64,000 bases of DNA from Streptomyces fodineus (GCF_001735805.1 NZ_CP017248.1:1302001-1366000), one strand, 5' to 3'; shown: positions 26,925-35,922, counted from the first letter of the stretch. Numbers and translations: made by a program. The notes: generated by a model from the letters alone, not told the origin.

Positions 26925-27120
26925 CTCCACCGCGACCGCGACCGCGTCCGCGCCGTACACCGACGGCGCGTCCGTCGCACAGACGCTCCGCTTCGGCCGC
27001 GCCGCGGTCCATGGCGCCCCCGGCGGTTCGGACGGCGGGGCCGGCGACGAAGAGGTCTTCCATGAACTGGTCCCAGCCTCCCGGTGTGGAGATCTGCAGC
27101 CCGGTACCGGCAGAGTTCGG
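26925..27120 (-). pseudogene. Possible cupin-gene fragment
   Basis: The minus strand carries GTGLQISTPGGWDQFMEDL and VAGPAVRTAGGAMD. This resembles the C-terminal end of small cupin proteins ('-LQISTPGGWE-F-EDL'). No cupin metal motif precedes it and the frame soon degenerates into Arg/Gly codons. It is weak evidence for a relic, and nothing else is visible in the 297-base gap between the dioxygenase and the GlxA-type regulator. Confidence 0.35.
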
Positions 27121-27148
27121 GCCGGGGCCCTTCTTCGAAAGGGAGGCC

Positions 27149-28183
27149 CTAGGTCCGCCCGGGCTCTGAAAGTTCAGGGCCCTGCGCGGCGTTGCGGCCC
27201 GCTTCGCGAACAGGCCGGCGGAACGTGGCGCGGTAGTCCCGTGGCCGCCGGCCCGTGTGCCGGGCGAAGAGGGCGCTGAAGGTGCTCGTGTCCGCGTACC
27301 CGAGGTCGGCGGCGATGCGCACGATGGTCCTGTCGGTCGTCTCCAGCAGATGACGAGCCCGGCGGACCCGGGCGGATTGCAGGTAGGCGAGCGGGGTCTG
27401 ACCGGTCTCCTGACGGAAGCGACGGAGCATGGTGCGGGTGCTGATGTGGAACGCTTCGGCGAGCGTGGACAAGTCGTAGCGGGCCCCGAGATTCTGGTCG
27501 AGCCACCGCTTCACACCGAGTGAGAACTCATGGCCGACGGCGGGCATCAGTTCCGGGTCCATGTAGGGAGCCTGGGTGGAGCGTGCATCGTCGACGAGCG
27601 CGATGCGTGCGGTGCTCCGGGCGACGTGGGGGCCGTCGTGCTCACGGATCAGCTGCAGTGCGAAGTCGTACATGGCGCTGAAGGCGGCGGTCGTCGTCAC
27701 ACCGCGGTCGGTGACCACCAGGCGCTCGGGGCGCACCCTCACCTTGCCGTATCGACGGGCGAGCTGATCGGCGAACAGCCAGGACGTCGTCGCCTCGCGC
27801 CCGTCGAGCAGGCCGGCCTCGGCGACGAGGAAGGCGCCGACACAGATCGATACGACGGCGACACCGGAGGCGGCCTGCGAACGGATCGACGCCACTTCGG
27901 GCCCCAGGTTCGCGAGCGTCGCGTCGAGATCGAGTCCGGGCGACAGCTCGAAACCCGGAACGATCAGGATGTCGACGGGGCGCAACGCCGAGACCTCGAG
28001 GGCCGAGCCGCCGGACGCGACCACCCGTCGCCGGGGCGAGACGACGGACACCTCGTACGGCGGCCGATCCGGCCCGTGCGCCGCCGCGATGTGATCGGCC
28101 ATGGCCAGCAGGTCGGGGATCCCGAACACCTCCGAGGCGAAACAGCCGGGATACGCCAGCACCCCCAGACGCAGCGGTTTCAC
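27149..28183 (-). CDS. GlxA-family regulator (DJ-1/PfpI domain plus AraC HTH)
   Basis: 344 residues. The N-terminal DJ-1/PfpI amidotransferase-like domain (about 5-175) has VDILIVPGFEL and the Cys elbow VSICVGAFLVAEAGLLDG. The C-terminal AraC/XylS double HTH (about 225-330) includes AEAFHISTRTMLRRFRQE and IAADLGYADTSTFSALF. The GTG at 28183 was chosen because it starts the first beta strand (KPLRLGVLAYPG). It is divergent from a dienelactone-hydrolase-family gene with a 97-base gap holding a repeated GGCGATATC, which is likely its target. The effector is unknown. Confidence 0.88.
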   Translation of the reverse strand: MKPLRLGVLAYPGCFASEVFGIPDLLAMADHIAAAHGPDRPPYEVSVVSPRRRVVASGGSALEVSALRPVDILIVPGFELSPGLDLDATLANLGPEVASIRSQAASGVAVVSICVGAFLVAEAGLLDGREATTSWLFADQLARRYGKVRVRPERLVVTDRGVTTTAAFSAMYDFALQLIREHDGPHVARSTARIALVDDARSTQAPYMDPELMPAVGHEFSLGVKRWLDQNLGARYDLSTLAEAFHISTRTMLRRFRQETGQTPLAYLQSARVRRARHLLETTDRTIVRIAADLGYADTSTFSALFARHTGRRPRDYRATFRRPVREAGRNAAQGPELSEPGRT

Positions 28184-28208
28184 GGTTCCTCCGGCTCCGG
28201 CACGGGAT

Positions 28209-28241
28209 GGCGATATCACCGCGTCATGTGGCGATATCGCC
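28209..28241. promoter_or_regulatory. Direct repeat, candidate GlxA-regulator site
   Basis: TGGCGATATC occurs at 28209-28218 and again at 28229-28238, exactly 20 bases (two helical turns) apart. The second copy is part of the palindrome GGCGATATCGCC. Spacing and position in the divergent gap fit an AraC-type activator binding two adjacent half-sites. Confidence 0.5.
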
Positions 28242-28280
28242 GGTTCACGTGGGGGGGAGTTTCTCACCACACTCTCGATC

Positions 28281-29099
28281 ATGACAACGATGCGAACGCG
28301 GCGCGACGACCCCTTGGACGACTTCTCCCGGAGAGTCGTCAGCGTCGATGACTTCGGCAAGACCGTGTACGTCGCCGGGACGGGACCCGGCGTCATCCTG
28401 ATGCCCGAGATGCCGGGCATCAGCCCCGACGTCGCGCGGTTGGCTCGATGGGTACGTGATGCCGGCTTCTGCGTCTATCTGCCCTCGCTCTTCGGTGTCG
28501 ACGGTGCCTACCCGACCACCGGGGCGGGCGAGGCCGTCGTCCGGCGCGCATGCGTCAGCGCCGAGTTCCGTGCGTTCGCCGGGGGCGGCACCAGTCCCGT
28601 CGTGGCATGGCTGCGCGGTCTCGCGCGCATCGCGCAGACGGAGTGCGGCGGGCCGGGCGTCGGCGCGGTCGGGCTGTGCTTCACCGGCAACTTCGCGCTG
28701 ACCATGGCACTCGAACCGGCCGTCATCGCCCCGGTCGTCAATCATCCCTCGCTGCCGCTCGACGACCCCGGGGGGCTGGAGATCGGAGACGAGGACGCGG
28801 TCGCCCTGGCCGAACGCATCGGACGAGACGGGTTGAAGGTACTCGCCTACCGCTTCGACGACGACAGGTGGTGCACGGGCCGGCGGTTCGCGGCCTACCA
28901 GGCGCTGCTCGGCGAAGCGTTCGACGGCCGCGTGCTCGCGGCCGACGTGGCGAACACGAACCCTCCGCCCTTCTTCCGCGACGTCGTCGGGTGCGCCCAC
29001 AGCGTCGTGACGGCACATCTCGTCAACGAGCAGGGTCACCCGACGGTGCGTGCCCGTGATGAGATCATCGCCTTTCTCTCGGAGCGGCTCAGAAGGTGA
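28281..29099 (+). CDS. Dienelactone hydrolase family protein
   Basis: 272 residues with an alpha/beta-hydrolase core. The nucleophile elbow VGLCFTGNFAL has the Cys typical of dienelactone hydrolases, and an acid lies in the YRFDDDRWC region. The C-terminal His is probably in HLVNEQGHPTV. It is cytosolic with no leader. Relatives hydrolyse dienelactones or other small esters; the substrate here is unproven. ATG at 28281. It is divergent from the GlxA-type regulator, which probably controls it. Confidence 0.82.
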   Translation: MTTMRTRRDDPLDDFSRRVVSVDDFGKTVYVAGTGPGVILMPEMPGISPDVARLARWVRDAGFCVYLPSLFGVDGAYPTTGAGEAVVRRACVSAEFRAFAGGGTSPVVAWLRGLARIAQTECGGPGVGAVGLCFTGNFALTMALEPAVIAPVVNHPSLPLDDPGGLEIGDEDAVALAERIGRDGLKVLAYRFDDDRWCTGRRFAAYQALLGEAFDGRVLAADVANTNPPPFFRDVVGCAHSVVTAHLVNEQGHPTVRARDEIIAFLSERLRR

Positions 29100-29163
29100 C
29101 GCGCGAGCCTCACCGGAACACCCTGCCCGGACTGACGGACCCGGGTCGTGCCTCCGTGCTCTC

Positions 29164-30276
29164 TCAGCCGGCGTGGAGAACCCGAAATCGATCGGGTTCC
29201 GCCGGATCCCGGTCAACGACCTGGACCGACGTCCAAGCCCACTGCCACACGCTGATGCCCGGTGTGCGGGAGAACCGGATCTGCCCGCGGGTGCCTTCGA
29301 CCTCAACGCGCGGCCAGGATTCGGCGATGCGCGCCCGGTCCGAGCCGTGAGCACGCAGCACGTCGGCGAGGACGGCGGCCGTGTCGTAGCCCTCGAAGGC
29401 GACGAAGGAGGGCGCCTCGGCCAGCCTCTCGCGCAGGGCCGTCTCGACTCGTGCCCCGAGTGGGCCGAGGCGCTCGGGCAGATAGCGCAAGAACGGGATC
29501 GCGGCGCCGTCCTCGCCCAGCAGCCTCGTCCATTCGGCGAACTCCGGTTGGCCGGCCGGAGCCCCCAGCATGATCTCGGCAAGGCGCTGGTCGTGGCGGA
29601 CGGACTTGACGATCGACACCGCGGGCTCCGGGTGCCCGACCAGAAGAAGGAGGGCTGTCGCGCGATGGCCGACGAGTTCGTCGCACACCGCCGTGGGGGC
29701 GAGCGCGCGCGTGTCGAGTTCGATGACGGTGCCGCCGCGTGGAGCGAGGTACTCCCGCAGAATGCGGGTCCCGGCCGCCCAGTAGACACTCGGCTCGGCT
29801 GCTACGGCGATGCGGGTGTGGCCCGCGCCGAGGAGGAAGTCCGCGTAGATCCGCCAGCCGTGGGACTGCGCCGGGGCGAGGCGCGCGACCCACTCCGTAG
29901 GCTGTTCGGTGAGCCCGTCGAGTACCGCTGACGAGCAGAGGAACGGCAGGCCGAGGGTGTCGGCCCGGGCGGCGGCGGCCCGGGCGACGACGCTGTGGTA
30001 CTCCCCCGCCAAGGCAGCCACGCCCAGCCGAGCCAGTTCGTCCACGGCCGCCGCGGCCCTGTGTGGATCAGCCGCGGTGTCCCGGACCACCAGCTTCAGT
30101 GGTCTTCCGCCGATCCCACCGGCGTCGTTGACTTCGCCGACGGCCAGCTCGAGCCCGGCGAGCAGGTGTCGGCCCGCCTCGACCCAGCCCGGTCGAGTCA
30201 GCGGAACGAGAGCGCCGATCTGAACGGATGACCCGTCAGTCCGCCCTGGTGCAGGTGCCGATGGTGGCGTGTTCAT
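29164..30276 (-). CDS. Leaderless type-I periplasmic-binding-fold protein (AmiC/branched-chain amino-acid receptor-like)
   Basis: 370 residues of the Peripla_BP_6 fold. IGALVPLTRPGWVEAGRHLL opens domain 1, then LAVGEVNDAGGIGGRPL and VVRDTAADPHRAAAAV, the classic ABC branched-chain receptor pattern. SFVAFEGYDTAAVLADVL lies near the C-terminus. It starts MNTPPSAPAP with no signal peptide or lipobox and has no ABC transporter genes nearby, so it is probably cytosolic. The precedent is AmiC, a cytosolic amide sensor of this fold. It follows a PAS-GAF-PP2C phosphatase gene by 96 bases on the same strand, and may feed a ligand signal to it. Confidence 0.75.
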   Translation of the reverse strand: MNTPPSAPAPGRTDGSSVQIGALVPLTRPGWVEAGRHLLAGLELAVGEVNDAGGIGGRPLKLVVRDTAADPHRAAAAVDELARLGVAALAGEYHSVVARAAAARADTLGLPFLCSSAVLDGLTEQPTEWVARLAPAQSHGWRIYADFLLGAGHTRIAVAAEPSVYWAAGTRILREYLAPRGGTVIELDTRALAPTAVCDELVGHRATALLLLVGHPEPAVSIVKSVRHDQRLAEIMLGAPAGQPEFAEWTRLLGEDGAAIPFLRYLPERLGPLGARVETALRERLAEAPSFVAFEGYDTAAVLADVLRAHGSDRARIAESWPRVEVEGTRGQIRFSRTPGISVWQWAWTSVQVVDRDPAEPDRFRVLHAG

Positions 30277-30372
30277 GCGTTGGCGTCTCCCGAGTGACGA
30301 CTGGGCCGCGGTTCGCCCGGATCACGAAGTGAACGTCGGTGGCGCCGAGAGTAGCCGAGCCCTTCCGTACGC

Positions 30373-32442
30373 TCAGGACCGGGCTCGGGCGATGAGCAGT
30401 GCCACGTCGTCCTCGCCACCGGGCGAGCGCAGAAGGTCCAGGACGCGGTCGCATGTGTCTTCCAGATCGTGGCCACGTGTCGTGGTGAGGGCGTCGAGGA
30501 GGGTGTCCAGGCGGGCGTCGATGGGTTCGCTTCGGGTCTCGACCAAACCGTCGGTGTAGAGGACCAGTTCGTCGCCCGGGCGGAAGGCGACGGTGGCGGC
30601 CTCGAAGGGCACCCCGCCCACCCCCAGCGGCGCGCCGGTGGGAAGGTCGAGCAGCTGTGCCGCGTGGCCGAGTCGCATCAGGGCCGGCGGCAGATGGCCG
30701 GCGAGGCAGATCTCGCACGTGCCCCGGTGCGGGTCGTAGACGCAGTAGATGCAGGTCGTGATGGTCTGCTCGGCACCTTCGGTCAGGTGATCCAGGTGAT
30801 GAAGGGCATCGGCGGGGGCGAGGGCGAGCTCGGCGAACGCGCGGGCGGCGCTGCGGAGTTGGCCCATGGTGGCGGCGGCTTTGATGCCGCTGCCCATGAC
30901 GTCCCCGACGACCAGGGCGGTTCTGTCACCCTGCAGAGGTATGGCGTCGTACCAGTCGCCGCCGATCTCGCTCGCGGCGCCGGCGGGCTGGTAGCGGCAG
31001 GCAACCTCCAGGCCGGGCAGGTGCGAGGGGCGCTCGGGAAGCAGACTGCGTTGCAGGGTGAGGGCCACTTGACGCTGGGTCTGGTATCCACGGGCGTTGT
31101 CGATGCAGACCGCGGCCCGGGCGGCCAGCTCCCAGGCGAGGAACGCGTCGTCGCCGTCGAAAGGCGCGGGGTTCTGGGTGCGTGTGAGGTCAAGGGCGCC
31201 CAGGACTTCGCCCCGGGCCAGGAGCGGTACGGCCAGGTAGGAGTGAACGCCGGCCGCCGCGAGGAGGGAGGCGGCCTCGCCATGCCGGGCGATGCGCTCC
31301 AGATCCCGACGGGTGGTGTGGGGCACCAGCACCGGTTGGCGGGTGCGCACGCACTGGGTGATCAGGCGGTCGCTGTCGTAGGTGGCGAGTCCCCCTGGGG
31401 GGTCGGCCACGCTGACCGCCTCGGTGGAGTCGGCCGCGCTCACGGCGAGGGTGCGGAAGAGGGCCGGTCCCTCGTGCGGGGCGGTCCGCAGGTCGAGGGC
31501 GCTGTCGAGTACGTCCACGGCCGCCACATCGGCCAGGACCGGTACGACGAGGTCGGCGAGCTCGCGCGCTGTCGCTTCCAGATCGAGGGTGGTACCCACG
31601 CAGGCGGAAGCCCTCGCGATCAGTGTCAGCCGTTGCCGAGCCTGTGCCGCCTCGGCAGCGGCTCGATGACGCTCGGTGACGTCGATGACGGAATAGGCCA
31701 GGCCCAGCACCCGCCCACCGGAATCCTCCAGCCTGTAGTACGAGACGGACCAGGCGTGCTCGTGGTCCGGGTCGGAGGGGGGACGACACACGATGTCCCG
31801 GTCCACGACCGACTCGCCCGTCTCCAGGACACGGCGCAGACGTGCCTCGGGATCCGTGTCCAGGTAGGTCAGGATCTCGCCGACGGGCCGGCCGAGACGC
31901 TCGGCGGCGGACTGACCGGTGATGCGTTCGAGCGCAGGATTCATGGCCACGTACCGCAGGTCCGAGTCCAGAATGGCCAGCCCGATCGGGGACTGGGACA
32001 CCAGACGCATGGCAAGCGCGGCATCTCGCTCGATCCGCTCCACAGCGGCCTGGTCCGCGGCGAGGCCCAGGGCGTAGACGTCACCCAGGTCGTCCAGCAG
32101 CCGCATGTTGCGGAACTCCACCAGGCGGGTGCTGCCGTCCTTGTGCCGGATCGGGAACGCCCCGGCCCAGTCGGTGCCGGATTCCATGACCTCGGCGAAC
32201 AGCTTGATCACCGCGTCCCGGTGCTCCTCGTGGACCGTCAGCCGGGCCGCGTGCTGACCCAGGGCTTCCGCGGCGGTGTAGCCGAACAGGTCCTCGGCCT
32301 TCGGGCTCCAGAAGACCACCTGGCCCTTCGCGTTCAGCACCACCGCGGCGACGCTGAGCAGATCAAGCAGGCCACTGGGCGGCGCGGCAGAACCCGCCAC
32401 CGACCGGCCGTGGCCTGCTCGGGAGGAGTCCGTCGTGCCCAT
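30373..32442 (-). CDS. PAS-PAS-GAF-PP2C (SpoIIE-type) phosphatase
   Basis: 689 residues. PAS1 (about 25-130) has VVFWSPKAEDLFGYTAAE. PAS2 (145-258) ends VIDVTER. GAF covers about 275-450 and the PP2C/SpoIIE domain about 470-688. Metal motifs GGDWYD (494), VGDVMGSG (512), YTDG (629) and EDD (677-679) are complete. Unlike the symporter fusion in this window it has no HATPase domain. It should dephosphorylate an anti-anti-sigma (STAS) protein in response to a ligand or redox signal; no partner gene is adjacent. ATG at 32442. It is probably cotranscribed with the leaderless binding protein downstream. Confidence 0.9.
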   Translation of the reverse strand: MGTTDSSRAGHGRSVAGSAAPPSGLLDLLSVAAVVLNAKGQVVFWSPKAEDLFGYTAAEALGQHAARLTVHEEHRDAVIKLFAEVMESGTDWAGAFPIRHKDGSTRLVEFRNMRLLDDLGDVYALGLAADQAAVERIERDAALAMRLVSQSPIGLAILDSDLRYVAMNPALERITGQSAAERLGRPVGEILTYLDTDPEARLRRVLETGESVVDRDIVCRPPSDPDHEHAWSVSYYRLEDSGGRVLGLAYSVIDVTERHRAAAEAAQARQRLTLIARASACVGTTLDLEATARELADLVVPVLADVAAVDVLDSALDLRTAPHEGPALFRTLAVSAADSTEAVSVADPPGGLATYDSDRLITQCVRTRQPVLVPHTTRRDLERIARHGEAASLLAAAGVHSYLAVPLLARGEVLGALDLTRTQNPAPFDGDDAFLAWELAARAAVCIDNARGYQTQRQVALTLQRSLLPERPSHLPGLEVACRYQPAGAASEIGGDWYDAIPLQGDRTALVVGDVMGSGIKAAATMGQLRSAARAFAELALAPADALHHLDHLTEGAEQTITTCIYCVYDPHRGTCEICLAGHLPPALMRLGHAAQLLDLPTGAPLGVGGVPFEAATVAFRPGDELVLYTDGLVETRSEPIDARLDTLLDALTTTRGHDLEDTCDRVLDLLRSPGGEDDVALLIARARS

Positions 32443-32634
32443 GCCTCACTTTCCTTCCCGCTCGGCGCCTCGGCTCGTGCCCTACCGGCGGGTGTTCTGC
32501 CTTCATCCATGGTCGTCCCAGACCTGGGAGCACACATCTGGACCGGCGGCCGGCCATGCCGGCCGTCGCCTTCGATCACGCACACGCAGGATGCCCCGGT
32601 GATCCCCGTCATGCACAGATACCGAAGGCCGCAG

Positions 32635-33315
32635 CTACGAATGAGAAGGTGCCTCGCCCTTGGCCCACAGTGAGCGCACATGGCCCAGATGCCGGGTCAT
32701 GCACTGCTGGGCGGCTTCGTCGTCGCCGGAGAGCATGAGATCCACAAGCTCCAGGTGTTCCTCGGCCGAGGGGATCAGTTCGCCGCGCCGGTCCAGGGCG
32801 GTCAGGCCGTACAGGCGGGAGCGCTTGCGCAGGTCGCCGACTGTTTCGACGAGGCGGTCGTTGCCGGAGAGCGCCAGCAGCGAGAGGTGGAACCGGCGGT
32901 CGGCCTCCAGGTAGCCGGTGAGGTCGTGGTCGTGCGCGGCCCGCACGATCTCCTCGGCGATCGGACGCAGCGCTTCCAGGTCCGCCTGCGACGCGGTCCG
33001 CGTGATCCGGCCGACCATGGGGACCTCGATCAGGGTACGGATCTCGGTGTACTGGTCGAGGTCGTGCTCGTTGACCTCGGTGACCCGGAAGCCCTTGTTG
33101 CGCAGGGGCTCGACCAGGCCCTCGCGGGCCAGGTCGAGCATCGCCTCACGGACGGGCGTCGCGGAGATACCGAAGTCCTCGGCGAGCGTCGGGGCCGAGT
33201 AGACGTGGCCAGGGCGCAGTTCACCCGAGATGAGGGCGGCGCGCAGGGCGTGGGCGACCTGGTCGCGCAGGCGTTCCCGGGCGGTGACGAGGTTGCTTGC
33301 CTTCAGATGCCCCAT
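32635..33315 (-). CDS. GntR-family regulator (FadR subfamily)
   Basis: 226 residues. The winged HTH (about 8-75) contains LRAALISGELRPGHVY and ISATPVREAMLDLAREGLVE. The FadR-type C-terminal domain (FCD, about 85-215) has the metal-binding His pattern EADRRFHLSLL and EEHLELVDLM. ATG at 33315. It lies downstream of an aldehyde dehydrogenase on the same strand. A CAATGTCACATTG palindrome 44 bases upstream of its start recurs, in core form, near the aldehyde dehydrogenase and a peptide ABC operon, suggesting a local regulon. The effector is probably a small organic acid; this is inference. Confidence 0.9.
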   Translation of the reverse strand: MGHLKASNLVTARERLRDQVAHALRAALISGELRPGHVYSAPTLAEDFGISATPVREAMLDLAREGLVEPLRNKGFRVTEVNEHDLDQYTEIRTLIEVPMVGRITRTASQADLEALRPIAEEIVRAAHDHDLTGYLEADRRFHLSLLALSGNDRLVETVGDLRKRSRLYGLTALDRRGELIPSAEEHLELVDLMLSGDDEAAQQCMTRHLGHVRSLWAKGEAPSHS

Positions 33316-33359
33316 GCTGTTCCTCCGTGCCCCGACCGGAGCCCGCCAGCGTGTAGGTA

Positions 33360-33372
33360 CAATGTCACATTG
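33360..33372. promoter_or_regulatory. Candidate GntR operator A
   Basis: CAATGTCACATTG is a perfect palindrome around a central C, 45 bases upstream of the gntR start and overlapping the last codons of the aldehyde dehydrogenase gene. Its 10-base core recurs at 34859 and 43923. Confidence 0.6.
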
Positions 33373-34768
33373 CTTCGGGCGTCAGGGTGTACGTACGGCT
33401 CGTGCTGTAGAAGTCCAGGGCGGCCCTGCCCTGCTCCCTCGGGCCGTGGCTGGATGCCCCGGTCCCACCGAAGGGCAGATGGAAGTCGACCCCGGTGGAC
33501 GGCGCGTTGACGCGGATCATGCCGGTGCCCAGACGGTCGAGCCCGTGCAGCACCGCGTCGAGGCCGGCCGTGTGGACCGAGGTGACCAGGCCGTAGCGGC
33601 TGGAGTCGGTGATCCGTACGGCGTGCGTCAGGTCGTCCGCGGGCAGCAGGGCCGCGATCGGGCCGAAGACCTCCTCACGCAGCAGCCGGTGGTCCGGGGG
33701 GACCTTTTCCACCAGGGTGGGTGCCGCGTACCAGCCGTGTTCCCCGGCAGCGGAGCCGCCGGCGAGAACGGACAGGCCGCGGGAGGCTTCCTCCACCCGG
33801 TCGCGGGCCTGCTCGCCGATGAGCGGTCCGCACACCGTGGCCGGGTCGGCCGGGTCGCCCACCCGAAGCGTGCGCAGTGCCTCCGTGAGGGCTTCGCGCA
33901 GCGGGTCCAGGGCGGCACCGACGGCGATCACACGGCTGGTGGCGGTGCACTTCTGCCCGGCGTAGCCGGCGATCGCCGAGGCGATGTGCGCGGCGGCCTG
34001 TTTGATGTCGGCGTCCGGGAGGACGATCGCCGCGTTGAGCCCGCCCATCTCGGCCTGGACCGGGACGCCCAGGGCCACGGCGGCCCCGACGACCGCGTTA
34101 CCCACTGCGGTGGAGCCCGTGAAGGAGACCACGTCGGCGGCGGCGATGACGGCCCGGCCTGCCACGGCACCGCCGGGGACCACGGTGAACACCCCGGCGG
34201 GCAGAGCCTCGCCGAGGATCTCGGCGAGGCGCAGGGCACATGCGGTGGCCTCCGGTGCCGGCTTCAGGACGACCGAGTTGCCCGTCGCCAGTGCCGGTGC
34301 AGCCTTCCAACCGGGGATGGCGAAGGGGAAGTTCCACGGTGTGATCAGCCCCGCGACGCCGTGCGGGCGGCGCCGGGTCAGCAACAGGCCCGGTCCGTGC
34401 GCCGTTTCATGGACGGCGCCGGTGGGCTCGAAGGGGGCCTGGGCGTAGTAGCGCCAGATCGCGGCCGTGCGCGCCACCTCGGCCCGTGCCTCGGTGAGCG
34501 GCTTGCCCACTTCGCGTACGGCGAGTGCCGAGAGCTCTTCGGCGGCGGCCTCGATGGCCTCGGCGACGGTGGTGAGGGCCGCCGAGCGGGCGGCCGCACC
34601 GCCGGTGAGCCAGTCGGCCTGGGCGGCGCGGGCCACCTCCACTGCCTCGGCCGTGGAGGTGGCGCCGGCGGCGGGGAGCCGTACCACGATGTCGGAGGGG
34701 TCGGCCGGATTTCGGGAGACGACGGAAGGGGACTCGTTCACAGGAGCCACAGGAGTCACAGGAGTCAC
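33365..34768 (-). CDS. NAD(P)-dependent aldehyde dehydrogenase
   Basis: 467 residues of the ALDH superfamily. The cofactor region has ITPWNFPFAIPGWKAAPALA and KPAPEATACALRLAEI. SFTGSTAVGNAV contains the glycine motif. EMGGLNAAIVL carries the catalytic Glu and GYAGQKCTATSR the nucleophilic Cys; EEVFGPI follows. It oxidises aldehydes to acids; relatives with this pattern act on ketoglutarate semialdehyde, benzaldehyde or similar. Four in-frame GTG codons begin it (VTPVTPVAPV). The first, at 34768, follows GGAGG by nine bases and is chosen. It is divergent from a LysR gene and upstream of gntR, with putative GntR sites on both sides. Confidence 0.85.
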   Translation of the reverse strand: MTPVTPVAPVNESPSVVSRNPADPSDIVVRLPAAGATSTAEAVEVARAAQADWLTGGAAARSAALTTVAEAIEAAAEELSALAVREVGKPLTEARAEVARTAAIWRYYAQAPFEPTGAVHETAHGPGLLLTRRRPHGVAGLITPWNFPFAIPGWKAAPALATGNSVVLKPAPEATACALRLAEILGEALPAGVFTVVPGGAVAGRAVIAAADVVSFTGSTAVGNAVVGAAVALGVPVQAEMGGLNAAIVLPDADIKQAAAHIASAIAGYAGQKCTATSRVIAVGAALDPLREALTEALRTLRVGDPADPATVCGPLIGEQARDRVEEASRGLSVLAGGSAAGEHGWYAAPTLVEKVPPDHRLLREEVFGPIAALLPADDLTHAVRITDSSRYGLVTSVHTAGLDAVLHGLDRLGTGMIRVNAPSTGVDFHLPFGGTGASSHGPREQGRAALDFYSTSRTYTLTPEAM

Positions 34769-34858
34769 AGGAGAAAACCTCCGGGAAAGGGTCGTCCGGG
34801 TCGAGGAGGTCGGAGTTGCCCTGAGCGCGTCCTGCCTCCCCATAACACTTGCGTCACG

Positions 34859-34868
34859 TGTGACATTG
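34859..34868. promoter_or_regulatory. Candidate GntR operator B
   Basis: TGTGACATTG (reverse complement CAATGTCACA) lies between the divergent aldehyde dehydrogenase and LysR genes, overlapping a GTCAC-GT-GTGAC inverted repeat at 34853-34864. It matches ten consecutive bases of operator A. Confidence 0.55.
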
Positions 34869-34933
34869 CATATGGGACCTGTGCCGCCCCGACCTCTGCC
34901 GGAATGCCCTCGTCGCTCCTTACCATCCGCGCC

Positions 34934-35899
34934 ATGGATCTGGAGGTACGGCACTTGCGCGTGATCTGCGCGATCGCGGAGGCCGGAAGTCTGACCCGGG
35001 CCGCCGCGTCGTTGCGTATGACCCAACCGGGGCTGAGCGCCCAACTGCGGCGCATCGAAGTCATGCTGGGCGGACCGATCTTCGACCGCGGGCAGGCCGG
35101 CGCCGTGCCCACCGCTCTGGGCGAGCTGGTGCTGCCCCGGGCACGGGCGATCCTGCCGGGCATCGACGGCCTGCTCTCCGACACCGCCCGCGCCGCCCGC
35201 TGCGGAACCGCCCCCGGCCGCGTCCGTCTCGGTTCGGTGGGCGCGCCGCTGCTGGCCGATCTCATCGTGGCGGCAAGGGAGTTGGTCCCCGGCTCGGAGG
35301 TGACGACCCGATGCCAGTACTCGCCGTCGCCGCTGCTGGACGACCTCGGGGCGGGCCGCCTGGAGGCGGCGGTCCTCGGCGACAACCCCGGCCATGAACT
35401 CCCGCCGCGCGAGGGAGTCGTCCTGCGCCCGGTCGTCACCGAGCCCGTCTTCGCCCTGCTTCCGTCCACCCATCCGATGGCCGGCCGCGAGGAGGTGAGC
35501 CTGACGGAACTCTTCGAGGACGCGTGGGCCATGCCCCATCCGGACAGTGACCGCACCCGGGAGTACTGGGCGTCCGTCTTCTCCCGGACGGGCCGTCAGC
35601 CGCACACCCCGTACGAGGCGGAGGGCCGGCAGCTGATCGACATCGTCCGGGCGGGCCTGGCCGTCAGTCTCTGCCAGGCGACCTTCATCGAGGTGCCCGG
35701 CGTCGTGGTACGTCCTCTCGCCGGCGATCCGCTGTGGTACCGCCACGTCCTCGGCTGGCGCCGCGACGGACCGCTGGCGGCATACGGCGATGAGATCGTC
35801 CGCAGGGTGGCCGAGGGCTATCTCGCCACCTGTGCCGCCGCACCGGCCTACGCACGGTGGCGCAGGTGCCATCCGGAATCGCCCTGTCCCACCGGGTGA
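34934..35899 (+). CDS. LysR-family transcriptional regulator
   Basis: 321 residues. The HTH reads EVRHLRVICAIAEAGSLTRA and ASLRMTQPGLSAQLRRIE. The effector domain covers about 90-300 and includes LLADLIVAARELVPG and ALLPSTHPMAG. ATG at 34934 fits the family start. It is divergent from the aldehyde dehydrogenase with 165 bases between and may control it alongside the GntR protein. Its 3' end faces the M6 protease gene 23 bases away. Confidence 0.88.
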   Translation: MDLEVRHLRVICAIAEAGSLTRAAASLRMTQPGLSAQLRRIEVMLGGPIFDRGQAGAVPTALGELVLPRARAILPGIDGLLSDTARAARCGTAPGRVRLGSVGAPLLADLIVAARELVPGSEVTTRCQYSPSPLLDDLGAGRLEAAVLGDNPGHELPPREGVVLRPVVTEPVFALLPSTHPMAGREEVSLTELFEDAWAMPHPDSDRTREYWASVFSRTGRQPHTPYEAEGRQLIDIVRAGLAVSLCQATFIEVPGVVVRPLAGDPLWYRHVLGWRRDGPLAAYGDEIVRRVAEGYLATCAAAPAYARWRRCHPESPCPTG

Positions 35900-35922
35900 G
35901 CCGGTGCGGCGGCGGGCCGCCG

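Noticed and set aside
30469..32673. 734-codon plus-strand frame opposite the PAS-GAF-PP2C gene
   Set aside because: It is an antisense shadow; the opposite frame carries complete PP2C motifs.
33230..34900. Extension of the LysR frame upstream through the aldehyde dehydrogenase region
   Set aside because: LysR homology begins only at the ATG at 34934; upstream residues are low-complexity antisense coding of the dehydrogenase.
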